Shown: positions 23,740 to 34,825 of the stretch, piece after piece
Numbering within the stretch: the first letter of the stretch is position 1
Layout of the letters: each line of letters begins with the position of its first letter
Assembly (NCBI GenBank): GCA_021234155.1
Contig: JAJEKV010000035.1
Span: 6,819,891-6,883,890 of the forward strand
DNA from: Isoetes taiwanensis
Taxonomy: Eukaryota > Streptophyta > Lycopodiopsida > Isoetales > Isoetaceae
Direction of reading: 5' to 3'
DNA length: 64,000 nt
The notes under the pieces: model-generated
The model's database searches: none
The model's input: the letters and a program-made list of their open reading frames with translations, nothing else
What the model was told of the DNA's origin: nothing
Program-made: the position numbers and the translations under genes

Positions 23740-24190
23740 TGGTTTAGGCGCAGATCGACACCAGCCACAGATCCATTTCGAGGCATCCAGAGACCGCTCC
23801 CAGGCGACCACAGATCCGGCTCAAAGGCGAAGAAATACCGTTACGCACGAGATCCGATCCACGCTACACTCTTGCCCGGCCTTTGGGACAAGGTTGCTCT
23901 TGAGTCGAGAGGTTGCTCGCTACACCACAGGGATAAAGAACGGCGAAGAACAAAGAAAGTCCGGGAAGCTCAAGGCATATTGCAAGCATTGCATAACATC
24001 CACGGAGGTTGGGGAAGGAGCATATTGATGAAAGGCTGCGGGAGGCGAGTGGAGAAGTCGGGTGGACAGGTCGGTAGGTAGCTCAGGAGGCACCTCCGTG
24101 AGGCATTCCACACTCTTCAAGTTGCCCCCCAAGGCTTCAGAGACGGCATGAAGAAGCGCCCTACAAGTTAATCCCCTAAGGTGGACCACC
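23740..24190 (+). other. Coding-like tail block, unidentified
   Basis: GC-rich, partly open sequence with a piece RKSGKLKAYCKHC near 23950-23990, where CxxC hints at a zinc-binding end. It is followed near 24224 by CCGCCATGGTCTCTGCGTCC, which recurs in changed form at 34460, and by AT-rich sequence with AATAAA at 24276. It may be the last exon and 3' region of a cargo gene. Confidence 0.3.
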
Positions 24191-24499
24191 TACCAAGATG
24201 ATGTAAGCAGAGGACGGCCAAGACCGCCATGGTCTCTGCGTCCGATGTAAAATACATTGTATCTGTTCAATTTATTAATAAAAATTCTTTTTCAACTACA
24301 TCTTTGGTTTCAAACTTTAATGAATTTCCTTTGTTTCAGTTGCATTGTTTTTGTTCTCGACTCGCGAACCTGGGAAAACTGCAGCACAGCTCGGATTCAG
24401 AGTTTTATTCAAAAATTCGAATTAAGGATAGTTTTCGGGTCGGGGTGCTACTTTTTATGTAAATTAACCGGGTTCCGAAAAAAAATGGGAATGGAATGA

Positions 24500-24524
24500 G
24501 TCCCACTTTAATTAAATACGACTT
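24500..24524 (-). repeat. Right terminal inverted repeat
   Basis: 25 bases, the exact inverted complement of 12269-12293. Followed by TAAT at 24525-24528. Confidence 0.85.
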
Positions 24525-24977
24525 TAATACATTTTCTATTGAAAAGATAATTTTCGCCAATTGGATCAAACTCTACATGTTCTATGAACTTAAAGACCAC
24601 AGATGAAGTAGATAAAATAAGTGGGTTCAATCTGACCGTCAATCTTGATCCACAATAGGGACAGCATTTGAATGATCCCTTACTATGTTTTGATGTTGTC
24701 TTCGGATTTGTACTATAAAATTATATACCTTAATTGATCACCGCATAAAATGCCCATTACACTTTGTTTCGTGCTATTTTATCTTCATTCCAAGTTACTA
24801 AGAATACATGGAGACTTATTAATAAGAACTATAAGTTGCATTCAATGTTAATAAGAGATCCACTTAAGACGAAAAGGTAACAATTTTCCACTAACTTGGA
24901 GCAAGCAATTTTTTTTAATGAAAGCAACGTGGTGAACAAAACAAAAACCAAGGTTGTGTGCAAATTATTACAAGACA

Positions 24978-25413
24978 AACACATAACTACCATTGACATT
25001 AATAAATATAACCATTGGATCCAACACATTTAAATTAAAATCCCCCTTAAACCCCCTTTGGTTTGGGTGCATATTCACACGGGGGGTGACTCCGGGCATC
25101 GAGAGCTGTCGGATTGGCATATTCGCCCCTTATTCCATAATCTACACCGTACGTAAAATTCCTCGTTTGTGGGGTATGCAAGTACAAGATTTGCTATACT
25201 GTATAATAAGATTCGCAAAATACTATAAGATTTCAACCGGAATACTATATGGTGTTGATTTAAATGCGTCAAAAAAATACAATTATGAGGGCTCGCCGCC
25301 CTACGTCACCCGTGTGAATATGCACCCAAACCAAAGGGGGTTTAAGGGGATTTTAATTTAAATGTGTTGGATCCAATGGTTATATTTATTAATGTCAATG
25401 GTAGTTATGTGTT
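24978..25413. mobile_element. Foldback (long inverted repeat) element, copy A
   Basis: Arms of about 110 bases (24978-25087 and 25310-25413) are inverted copies of each other; they contain CCCCCTTTGGTTTGGGTGCA. The central 220 bases (GGCATATTCGCCCCTTATTC and onwards) are closely similar to the centres of two other copies, at 46.6-47.5 and 55.0-55.7 kb. No coding capacity beyond chance ORFs. Copy A is the shortest; its arms lack the outer GGGACG and GAAGGGGCC segments. Confidence 0.8.
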
Positions 25414-27409
25414 GGTTATTATACTAAAAATTTTTTGGCCCTTGGGCCATAAAAAAAAAAAAGCAGACGATGAGAATATAAAAAAAGACATTTAAAACAT
25501 GTAGCAATATGTGTTATGTGTTTATGTTAATAATGTTAATTTATTATAATAGTGGAGTCTCCAAACTAAAACATATTTGTAAATTATGCACTTGAACAAT
25601 TATATTAAATTTGAGAATACACCATTTCATTGTGTCTAATAATAAACCAACCTACTGTACAATAACCTCTCCAACTTGTTTGCTCATGAGAAACTTTTGT
25701 AGCTTGTTTCAAAGCAATAAATGTGTCAATGTTTTATCGATTGTCAACACAACGGTAGCTTTCACATTCTAATAGAGTTAAAAATTAAAGGCCACTAAAA
25801 TATTGGTTGAATTCACGCCAAACAATGTGTGAACAATGAAATAAAAGAAATGAATAACAATATTAAGAGATCTCAAAAATGGTGAAACACACAAATCTTA
25901 CCTTGACATGACAATAGCATCGATCTAGGTCTCCACCATAGGTCCACCATAGGTGCCCTGAATGTTCTACAATTTCATACCACCATCATAATATGGCAAA
26001 TGTAGAAGAATCGAGAACTTAAGGTTTTACCAAAGCACTTGCAAAGTAATTGTGTGCAATAGCTTGCCATATGAAAACAGACTTGCTTTGCCGCCATCGT
26101 ACTTTGACCACCTAAATTTCCTCAAATATGTTTTGAGCTTGCTCTTGTGTTGCAAACCCGCAAAAGCTTCCGCTTCCTAACCTGGTTTGTTGCCGAACGC
26201 CATTTGCGAAGACGATTTGCCACTTGAAGAGCTTGAATCCCTGGCGTTGTGCATTTGATTAGGAGAATCATGGTGTGCATTTGATCAGGAGAAGCATAGG
26301 CAGTCTGTGCTACAGCACCTGATGATGATAGCAGAAGAGCGAAGTCAAGTCCCAGTTACTTAAACAAACAAACTTTTCTGCGCTCCCAAGAATTGAAGAT
26401 AAGCTCCCAAGAATTGAAGACAAATGTTTGCAATAACAAAGGTGGATTAGGCACCATTGCGCCAAGTCCAATGAAGCCTACTTTAGAATGGGCCATGTTG
26501 ATTCACCTATGCAGGTCAAAGAATGTCATTCACACAATAAATTCACACTGGGCACTTTGGATTCACACAATAAGATGTACTGTTCCTTAGTCGCCAAACC
26601 AGGTATTCCATTGACATGTAACCTCTGAAGATAGTTAACAATCCAGATGGGTCATTACGACGGGCAGCCATGACACAGTCTGCATTTGCAAAGGACGGGA
26701 GGGAACTAAGGGAGCAACAACAGAGAACAATGCTGGATTCGATACCTAAAGATTTGAACAGGCCATTTGGAGGATCCCATGGATTTAAGGGGTGTTGGCC
26801 TTTCAGCCTATAACATGCCTGATTGGAAGAGGGATGCACCAATTTCGGGATAAAAAAAAAGCTCAAGAAACATTCCAAGAGGAAAATCAAGGCCATGCAT
26901 TAATTACCTTTTTTTCGTTGGAACTCCAAGCGGCTCCATTCGCACCCTCTCAAAAGCACAAACAACAAGCGGCGATTTGGTCTTGTAATACAAGGATCTA
27001 AGGACCATCGTTTGAATGGGTTAACCAAGGCTGCACTTTTTCTCTTCCATCTTCCAAACAGTCAAATCCTCAGTATTGCTTGTGTAAACCCGCTTACAAG
27101 AAGCTGAAAATCGGGGCTTGGTTGTATTCTGTTCATAAGAAGCAGTAACCCTAAAACATTATTGCAAGAAGGCTGCATGCCCGCCTAAAGGAAAAATAGG
27201 GTGTTCGGGCACCTGTGCTGGTGCGGTTCTTCTGGAGACACTGTCGGATGCTGAAAGAATCCAATAATTTCCCAACACATAACCCTAAAATGGGTTGTCT
27301 CGAGGCTTGCATGTCGAGCAGAATATGATACTACAAGAAAATATATAATATATTAAGAAATATATGACATATGGGTCTAAACCATTGGAATTAGGCATCA
27401 AAATTAGTT
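25414..27409. other. Stretch with no recognisable gene
   Basis: Short ORFs on both strands (for example 26543-26896 minus and 26792-27001 plus), with no family motif recognised. A minus-strand segment near 26150-26260 reads SSSSSGKSSSQMAFGNKPG and could be a gene scrap. Confidence 0.4.
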
Positions 27410-27535
27410 TAAGCGTATGCGCACTCTAGATATACTAATCAGTATGCCTCATCAAATACATCCATGAAATCATATAAAAACCTTAGGAAAAAACGTACAA
27501 AAATACAAAAGAAACCCCCTGTTATAATGCTACAT
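27410..27535. repeat. Dispersed repeat ending ACCCCCTGTTATNNTGCTAC
   Basis: About 120 bases similar to 48385-48505. The last 30 bases are also found at 47578-47610. Shared landmarks are GCACTCTAGANATACTA and GAAATCATANAAAAACC. The common right edge (GCTACATAT) suggests a defined element end. Confidence 0.55.
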
Positions 27536-27936
27536 ATGAGAGATTCAAATTCAGATTCAGATTTAGATAGATATAAAGGAGATGAAAGGTTGACAGGAAA
27601 GAATGATAATAAAGAAATGACTTGAAATTTGAATGTGTAAAATTAACCCAAAGAATGGAGACATGGTATAAGGTTTAGATCCCAATGAAAACATTGGACA
27701 TACTTCAATACTTGAAAGTTGTTCCAATGTTGGAAGAACTTTTTACATTCATTAGAGGCAAGAGGAAGTGAACTTGTTTGATCAATTGACCACAAGATCA
27801 GTATCAAAAGATTGATCTATAGAATTGATCGGTCGATGGTGATCAATGGATAGAAGATAAATGCAAGTTTGATCTAGAAAGGCAAGGAATCGGTAAGGCC
27901 AATGTCTAGCTTGCAAGGCTCTTCAGACCAAGTATC

Positions 27937-28510
27937 TTATAACAACTTAAGTAGCCCAAGAGCCCTTTTCTTTGTTTGGCCAGAAATGGTAGCTTGTGCA
28001 AGAAGCAGGAGATGAGTAAAAGCCCTTGCTTGCACTGCACATTGCAACACATATTGGCATTGATTTGCATTACAAATAGCCCATAAAATATTCACAACAT
28101 GGTCAGTGGCCAAATTAGATACTGCCAGAATCGTCTTCACCAGAACCGCCATAGTGAGAGCATGCTCGACCACCTCCATCCTTCCATCTGCGCAGCTGCA
28201 AAAATTCTCCAATACCGCCAAACCTGCTTCTACATTTCTCTTGCTTGCATCGATCAGTAATTCTAGCACTAAAGGTATGGCTCCTGCTTCGATCGCTTTC
28301 AATTTGTTGTACGGATTTGTGCATATGTTTTGTAACGCTACCAGCCCTGCATTTAGAGTTTTTGGTAAAGATTATATCACAGTAAACCTACCAATCCAAA
28401 AACCAGATCTTCTGTGCTTCCTATCTGCTGCTTTTGATCAACGGCTATGGCAGACAGAAGCTTTTCCGTATTTACCTTCCCTTTGCAGCTGCCTCTGAAA
28501 AGAATCCAAG
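27937..28510 (-). pseudogene. U-box (PUB) E3 ligase ARM-repeat C-terminus
   Basis: On minus, an uninterrupted stretch to the stop at 27937 reads AGLVALQNICTNPYNKLKAIEAGAIPLVLELL, then VEAGLAVLENFCSCADGR and a final ARM unit ending KKRALGLLKLL. This is the C-terminal armadillo pattern of plant U-box ubiquitin ligases of the PUB22/23/25/26 type. Upstream (28377-28500) another ARM-like piece, KLLSAIAVDQKQQIGSTEDL, is in a different frame, separated by stops. The U-box and the N-terminal ARM units are missing. In full-length proteins the U-box recruits an E2 and the ARM repeats bind substrate. I call this a truncated relic. Confidence 0.75.
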
Positions 28511-28565
28511 AAAATAAAGAAAGCTGTTGGTCTCCTATTATCCACGTGCTACCTCTGGTATACAC

Positions 28566-28678
28566 ATATTCAGGCCTATACATATATTCAGGACGTAACC
28601 CACTGGGATCTTGAAATTCATAATATTCAGGCCTATACATATATTCAGGACGTAACCCACTGGGATCTTGAAATTCAT
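28566..28678. repeat. 57-bp tandem duplication
   Basis: Two perfect or near-perfect copies of a 57-base unit (28566-28622 and 28623-28678) that itself contains CCTATACATATATTCAGG. The length is a multiple of three, so minus-strand frames stay open across it (PEYMYRPEY), probably by chance. Confidence 0.85.
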
Positions 28679-29843
28679 GGAAATTACCTTATTGCTTTAT
28701 TTGCAGGAACCTTGTTCTGTTGATAGAATTTTAGGTCTCATGAATCACGGATTATAGCCTCCTATTTGTTGGAGGTCACCCGTGGGCAAACCCACATCAC
28801 ATACGACAATCCCACCATGTGGGTTTACCACCGGTAACGTCGTCCTCCACCCAGAAGGTTACTTTGCACAAATAAACCATTGAAAAAGTGTAAAAACAAA
28901 ATCGAAATATAACAAACAACCGAAACAATGAAATAACACCCCCTCAAAAAAAATCTCTAGTTTCTCCTTTCGCCAGACCCATCTTCTCAGTCTCACCGAC
29001 GTGTTCCCTATAGCCAATGCTCCTTCAAAGTTCATTCATTTCAATCCTCTTACTCCCGCCCCCATATAGGACGTACCTAATCCTTAAAGAACGACCCCTT
29101 GTTGGGTCAAAACCTCCTAAAGAACGTCCCCTTCTTGGGTCAAACACCCATAGCAACATCAACAATATTACCAGAATACCAATTCATCAATTCGGCAACA
29201 TTATCCAACTATGCCTTAACTCTTCAAAGGACCACCCATTATTTAACCACAAGCATTACAATCATCAAGGGGCTAGATACAATGTTGGAGAAGGGAGCAT
29301 CGTCCTCTTATGTGATCACAATTTTAGTCAAGCCCGCTTCAATTCTTTATTCTTTGCAAGATTCGCCTTCAAGAATGGCTCAACATTCACTATACCTCAT
29401 TTCTTCGTTTTTTGCATATTGTTATTGATACCAAGACAGCACAAAGTCAATGGTGTACTGAAGAGACAACTTTGATGACTTCTATTTAGTTTTCATCCCA
29501 TCCCTCGATAATTGTGGTCAACACCTCAACTTTAGCTCATAACTATGCACAGATGTTATTTTGGTCAAGCTGGTCAAATCTATCTTTAAATAAAGTCCAT
29601 CTATCCAAACAGCGATTTGCTCACTGCTTATCAAAACTGCTTATAGCTGGTTAAACGTTTACATCCTTGATAAGCCACCATCAAGATGGTAACTATGTAA
29701 TAATTTGCTAGCTAATAAGTTCGTCACCAATAATGCACAATGATTCTAGGGGCTGGCTTGACCCTAAAGATATACAAGAAGAGACTTAATCCTAGGCCTC
29801 ATGATGAAACAGATAATTCCTTCACAAAATCACCAGAAGTATC
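28679..29843. other. Stretch with no recognisable gene
   Basis: A 152-codon plus ORF at 29017-29475 is low-complexity and Ile/Asn/His-rich, with no family motif. It includes a small duplicated phrase (ERPL-GS). Considered a chance ORF. Confidence 0.4.
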
Positions 29844-30745
29844 TCACTGGCTTCCTAATTCGGAAGGTAAATACTTGCGGCAGCAGAACATCATAGCTGA
29901 ATGAAATGCAGTGGGGTTGTCCAAGAAAGCAAAATGACCCGACAAGCAAAACATAATTTTACGCTTTCGAGAAAAAGCTGAAAACAGATGGTGTAAATGA
30001 GGGTCACGCATGCTTACTTGAGGTATTCTTAATATCTCTGTAGGTGTACTCATCAACTTGCTTGCGCTCATAGCTCCTTGATAGTCCATCCAATCATTTA
30101 CACCATCTATAAAGGTTGTAGGTACCTTCCAATCAGGAGCTCTGAAAAAACTTCCATCAGGATCTTGTGTATGTATATGTTGTTAACAATGAAAGAATAA
30201 GTTGTCAGGGATGGGAAAACACTACAAGACCAAGGGTCTCACCTTTGTATCAAGGGTGACCGAGCAAATGCTCCCAACGAGAAAATATACTTCAGACATA
30301 ATTCTCCACTTGCTTTTGCAGCTAAAGTGTGATAGATATAATCTATAACAAAAAACAACTTGATTTTTGAACTCTGAAACTCAATTTGTAGGACTTGAGT
30401 GGGATTTCTCACCAGAAAGCAACTTGGACTCTTGGTCATCAAGGGCCTGTCCAACTGTATATGTACCAAAACGAGCTCCTGTGTACCTGCGAACTAAATT
30501 GGGACCCCATGGGCCCAAGCCTCTGCAAACAACAAAACAAAGGCCTTCATAAATGCTATGGAATGCTAAGGTGTAAATATTTTTTAATAACCTCCAATCA
30601 AGTGCAGCACAAGTACCTTATAATTGGGGTGTGACATTTGACTCCCATACGAAATTAAGCAGTGCTCCTTTCCAAGTTGACCTGAATTGCATGATCCTAT
30701 CAGATTCCGCTGAAAACCCTGTTGGTGCTTTCAAATGCATGGACA
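29844..30745 (-). pseudogene. CGI-58/ABHD5-like alpha/beta-hydrolase, 5' exons missing
   Basis: Four exon-like blocks on minus match, in order, the C-terminal two thirds of plant CGI-58 (At4g24160-like; lipid-droplet and lysophosphatidate metabolism). They are: PTGFSAESDRIMQF..STWKGALLNFVWESNVTP (about 30740-30624); GLGPWGPNLVRRYTGARFGT (about 30520-30405); DYIYHTLAAKASGELCLKYI..GAFARSPLIQ, with a GTGAGA donor (about 30350-30240); and APDWKVPTTFIDGVNDWMDYQGA (30166-30050), continuing to SGHFAFLDNPTAFHSAM and a stop at 29844. The GHF His would be the hydrolase-triad histidine. Between IPQ and SGHF lies extra sequence with a GTAAGC donor but no acceptor at the expected place. The 5' exons with the nucleophile elbow are not found upstream. 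Most likely a truncated relic. Confidence 0.75.
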
Positions 30746-31429
30746 TGATCATGCTTATCGGTTTCATTTTTACTTTCCCCTGGACTGCAGTGAGAATGCA
30801 AAGTTTAGGGACAAACAAAGTAATACCAAATTTAATGGAAATGACCAAAATTTACATATACAAGCATTTTGATGGGGCAAATAGGAAATTTGGCATTTCC
30901 ATGTTCCTTGTGTCCTCTAAACTTGATGATCCCGAAGCCCAGTGCATTTATTTCCTAGTTAGGCAACATCGATAGAAATAGTTGCTGAAACATAACATAA
31001 TAAGGTAAATATAGCTAGACAAGAATGTGTATAAGTCGAAGGTAGCATCTCACCTGTCATGAAGATAAGAAAAGGCAGCTATCGAGTTTAAACATCAGGT
31101 AATGTAGCTGCAGTACAAGAAGGTTGTTGACTAAGCATTATACAATGCGTATATCTTTGTCCCTTATACCTATAATAGAAAGTCCCTACCTATACATGTC
31201 ATCTTCCTTGCGTATCAATCTAATTTGTCCACTGCAGACCCCAGCACAGAACCACATGGTAAGATGGTTTGTTATAAAAAATGATACGGCCCTCACGAAA
31301 AACCCAGCTTGCTCTAGCCATTTGCCAACAATAGTAAACTTATAGATGAATTTGTGGTTGAATTCAGAAGCTCTTTAAAGTCTTGAAATAGGAAGTTATA
31401 AAATATGTACCAAAGCTCTTTTTGACGCT

Positions 31430-32715
31430 CCAATGTTGGGGCATTTATGAAACTATTCAGCCATTGTTCCTGGCAAGTGCAGACTAATGGATCATGCTCC
31501 ATACTGAAGGTAATTAGATAGTTTATATTCGTACCTGGCAAGTGCAGACTAATGGATCATGCTCCATACTGAAGGTAATTAGATAGTTTATATTCGTACC
31601 TTTCCTGTTATCTGCATTTGCAACATCCACAACAGTTATACTCATGTTGTTCCTTATAATACAAAGCTTACCCCCAAGGGGGAAGTAGCCTTTGCCCTTT
31701 GAATTTCCTAAATGCAGCTTGCTATCCATCGCACTATTCCATGAATCGGTTGTCGATTATAAATCCGCAGATTTACATCCATCCATACAATCCGAGCATA
31801 CAAACGGGATGTTTAAGGAAGCACTAGGATTGGCGCCACCCACTAACCATGCCATCCTAAACAGGACCCCAATGATTTGTTGATGGGACATAAACCTCAC
31901 TCATTACTTGTTGATGATTTCCTAATCCTTTTAAAACCATACGCCTTCATATACAACACCAATAAAGGGAACCATGGCCGTGCTCATTTCTGAAATATAG
32001 CACCATTTGTTCTTATTTGGATCATACACTTCAAGCTGACTTTAGTGAAGCGAAAGTGCCTTCACATTCCCCTCCCCGCAACATAAAGACAATTGTTGAT
32101 AACACAAAGAACAAAAAGCGACGGCGGGCGGAGCATATCGGGGCTTGATGCCATTTGTTTGTCCTTGCATCGTAATATATAACTTTCCTCATTGAGCCTT
32201 TGCCGGGATCCTTGCCACCAAACAAGTATAAATGACAACCACTCAAAAGCTGCGCGCAACCAAATCCCAATGCCTCACAATATTCGGTGGGGACAGAGGC
32301 AACGGTTGCCAAAGATGATATATAGGATCAAAAGCATGCCATGCTATAACGACCATCACGATCTCTTTTGATAACATATATCCACTCTTCTGCCATCCCT
32401 AGACCTTTCCTCTCGTGAAAAAAGAAGTTCCCACCAACAATCTATACCATCTCACGCACACTACTCGTAATTTTCGATGATATATTCGTGGAACCCTTAC
32501 TAGACATGCAATTGCCAAATCATCCGGAAGACCGAGTGAATTAGTTTCGGATGGTACTTTGTTCCTTTCACCTCTAGAAGCACGCGTGTTTTGGAGTAAC
32601 AATGGTGGGCTTTATATCGATGAATACAATGTCTTGTTCGGGGACAAATCTCCTTGCCCCAGCCGATGGTGAGACTTGTATCAACCCCCCATAACAACAT
32701 GCTGCAGTTCTCCAA
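31430..32715 (-). pseudogene. F-box/kelch-repeat gene (At1g55270-like), frame-broken
   Basis: On minus, in order: CPRTRHCIHRYKAHHCYSKT (about 32650-32590), the F-box LPDDLAIACLVRVPRIYHRK..RVVCVRWYRLL (about 32530-32430), LGMAEEWIYVIKRDRDGR (about 32400-32350), WHAFDPIYHLWQPLP, VPTEYCEALGFGC..LLSGCHLYLFGGKDPGKGSMR (32290-32190), kelch pieces TNKWH, CVINNCLYVAGG and YDPNKNKW (to about 32000), then degraded repeats and DSKLHLGNSKG..GGKLCIIRNNMSITVVDV (31730-31600). A tail near 31450-31380 is weak. Shifts between all three frames and internal stops occur. Intact relatives form SCF ubiquitin-ligase receptors through the F-box and bind targets through kelch blades. A 65-bp tandem duplication lies in its 3' part. 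Confidence 0.85.
31469..31598. repeat. 65-bp tandem duplication inside the F-box/kelch relic
   Basis: Units 31469-31533 and 31534-31598 are identical or nearly so (start CCTGGCAAGTGCAGACTAAT). Confidence 0.85.
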
Positions 32716-33530
32716 ACTGGCAATGGAACATTATAGTCCTGAGTGCATCAGAAATAGAAAAATAATTTGATGACTGGACCCAATAGACAACTTATCCTCT
32801 TGGAAAAACACGCACAAGACAGACATAAACAAATTAATGTATGTGTTTCCTTAACAACATAAAGCAATGCAATGGTTGCACATTAGAAAGACTTTGAGAC
32901 AAAGAGTTAGAATGCGAAAGAAAAAGTTTTGTATGGTGATAAAAATTATGAACATGCAACTCATCAATACAATTAGGCAGGTTTAAGAAAGGGGATTATA
33001 AAGAAATGCATCAGGATTTCAGTTAAGCTTCCAAACATACAAGAATGCATGTACAAATATGATACAACGAATCGACATGATAACTCTTTGTTCAGAATAA
33101 GCTCAAACCTGGATGGGTACAGTTCGATGTGCTTTCACAGGCTTGTCACTTCATCTAATCCAATTTAACGGGCAAGCCTTCAAAAACCAGGCCTTTCAAT
33201 CCTAACTCTTAGACAGGAGATTATTTCAGCTTTGTGTCTACTTCAGGTTCAACATTCTGGTGCTCCAGAACCTGGCATCCGAACCTCGAAGTACTCCAGC
33301 TCCAATCGCATCCTAACAGACATGCAATGCTTCTATAAGTCTTGTTTCTTTACTCCAGCTCCAATCGCATCTTTACAGACATTGCATGGTAAAAGTTGCA
33401 AGCAGGATGGTTGCAGGGCCTGCAACCTTCAATTTCCAACCCTTGAGCCTAACTCCAGCTCTTATCACAAGCTAATAGGGCGTCGTATGCTCTGCCCTCT
33501 GCAAAAAAAAAACCCAAATCGTTCAGACCT
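32716..33530. other. Stretch with no recognisable gene; includes a duplicated 37-bp phrase
   Basis: ACTCCAGCTCCAATCGCATC occurs at 33293 and again at 33353, each followed by (A)ACAGACATGCAATG-like sequence, so a short segment was duplicated at a 60-base spacing. No gene motif found. Confidence 0.5.
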
Positions 33531-33705
33531 CTCCGGTTAGCCGGTTTCGAGAGCGGCTGCCCACCAACAGAAGTGACCTAGCATTTACAGCCAATCCTAA
33601 GTTTTTAGCAGTCACCAGCATATCCTAGGGATATTCTAGCATATGCCTAGGATATGCAAAAAGCCCACATAAACAAGGGTTTGCCCCCCTAGGGGCAACC
33701 CAAAA
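33531..33705 (-). mobile_element. Small hairpin element, copy 1
   Basis: Contains CATATCCTAGG ... CCTAGGATATG inverted arms (33610-33657). Flanks GGTTAGCCGGTTTCGAGAGC and CCCCCTAGGGGCAACCC match, in opposite orientation, the element at 61130-61345. Non-coding. Confidence 0.6.
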
Positions 33706-33714
33706 ATATTGAAA

Positions 33715-33830
33715 ATATATAGGATATGGTGTCCATTAGAAAATACATTGGATATGGTATCCATTAGAAAATACATAGGATATGGTGCCCCATTTTTTAC
33801 GACCTAAATTCACATTCAATCGAATATTCT
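33715..33830. repeat. Three-copy repeat GGATATGGTGTCCATTAGAA
   Basis: About 33-base units in tandem with slight changes. The last copy, with GGTGCCCCATTTTTTAC, is also found near 45220-45265. Confidence 0.6.
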
Positions 33831-33949
33831 ATTATTTAACCTTGAGGCTTGTCAGTTAGTAAGTTATTAATTTCGTTAAATTTGAAAATGGGGCATGTTA
33901 GAAGAATTAGGTCTAATTAGCCATATGTGGTTCACGATATTGGAGATTG

Positions 33950-34825
33950 AAAATCATGTTTTTCACAGTCCAAAGAGGCCCTCAGACTTGAATTTTTCAC
34001 TCTGAGCTATCTTCCTCGCCTGCAAGTCGAGAAAGACCCCCGAACCTGCTTTTCACTTTGACCTGCCTTTCTCGATTCGCAAGTCAAGAAAAGCCCTCAG
34101 AACTGTGTTTTTCACTCTAAGATGCCTTTCTCAACTCGCGAGTCAAGAAAGGCCCTCAGGCATGCATTTTTTCACTCTGAGCTACCTTTCTCAACTTGCG
34201 AGTCGAGAAAGACCCTCAGGCCTGACTTTTTCACTTTGAGCTGCCTTTCTCGAGAAAGGCTTCCTAACTTGCATTTTTCAAAAATGGCCTTTAAAACTGG
34301 TTTCATATTTTACTTGTCATGTATGTAGCATTACTCTAACTTGATTCTATCTTTGATAGGCCTTATCCCGTGCCTTAGAATAGGTCAGAGAGTGCTGAAC
34401 ACAACATTGGCATTAGGTGGTTCATGTGTGAAGAGGGTGTAGTCGTTGTCACATCACGGCCGCTATGGTCTCTTCATCCACTGTAATATATATTGTAATG
34501 AACCCAATTATAAATATGAATTCTTAATTTTTGTTGGAGTTTGTGATTTCTTGTCTACGCATCTCAGAAAAAAGGGTCGAAATGTCTTGGCAGAGGGATT
34601 TTCCCTCATATGAAAAAATTGTTATGTTCAACGACTCAACTTGTCATCCGAGAAAAAATTCGCGAAATATCTTCGTGAAGGGACCGAACCTCACATGGAA
34701 AAACTCGTCTTTTCAATAATTAATTAGGCGAAAAAAACTTTACACGTCGTGTAAAATAAGAGGATTCCCAAAAAAAAAAAAAAAAAAGGGAATCGCATGT
34801 GACCCACTTTAATCAAATGCGACTT
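33950..34825 (+). mobile_element. Right-end relic of a second copy of the large TIR element
   Basis: Five palindromes of the TTTCTCGACTCGCGAGTCGA family lie in tandem at about 34013-34250, with a roughly 57-base spacing. Then come GGCCGCTATGGTCTCTTCATCC near 34459 (counterpart of CCGCCATGGTCTCTGCGTCC at 24224) and a terminus at 34801-34825 that matches the right TIR at 24500-24524 with three mismatches. Neither a left end nor the transposase-type gene accompanies it. Confidence 0.65.

Larger units (their letters stand above)
12269..24524. mobile_element. 12.3-kb TIR DNA transposon with DUF7869-like gene and cargo
   Basis: The first 25 bases (12269-12293) are the exact inverted complement of the last 25 (24500-24524); they begin AAGTCGTATTTAATTAAAGT. 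TAAT lies directly outside both ends (12265-12268 and 24525-24528), which fits a 4-bp target duplication. The left half carries one minus-strand gene ending just inside the left end, similar to the DUF7869 family (uncharacterised, transposase-like). The right half carries plus-strand genes: a DGQH-motif protein and an FCP1/HAD-like protein. Between the two arms lies a divergent promoter-like region with a 27-bp hairpin. All genes contain stops or frameshifts, so this copy is not autonomous now. A second copy's right end is at 34801-34825. The superfamily is not assigned; 4-bp duplications occur in several DNA transposon groups. Confidence 0.8.

Noticed and set aside
29017-29475. 152-codon plus ORF
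   Set aside because: Low-complexity composition and no family match; no splice or promoter context.
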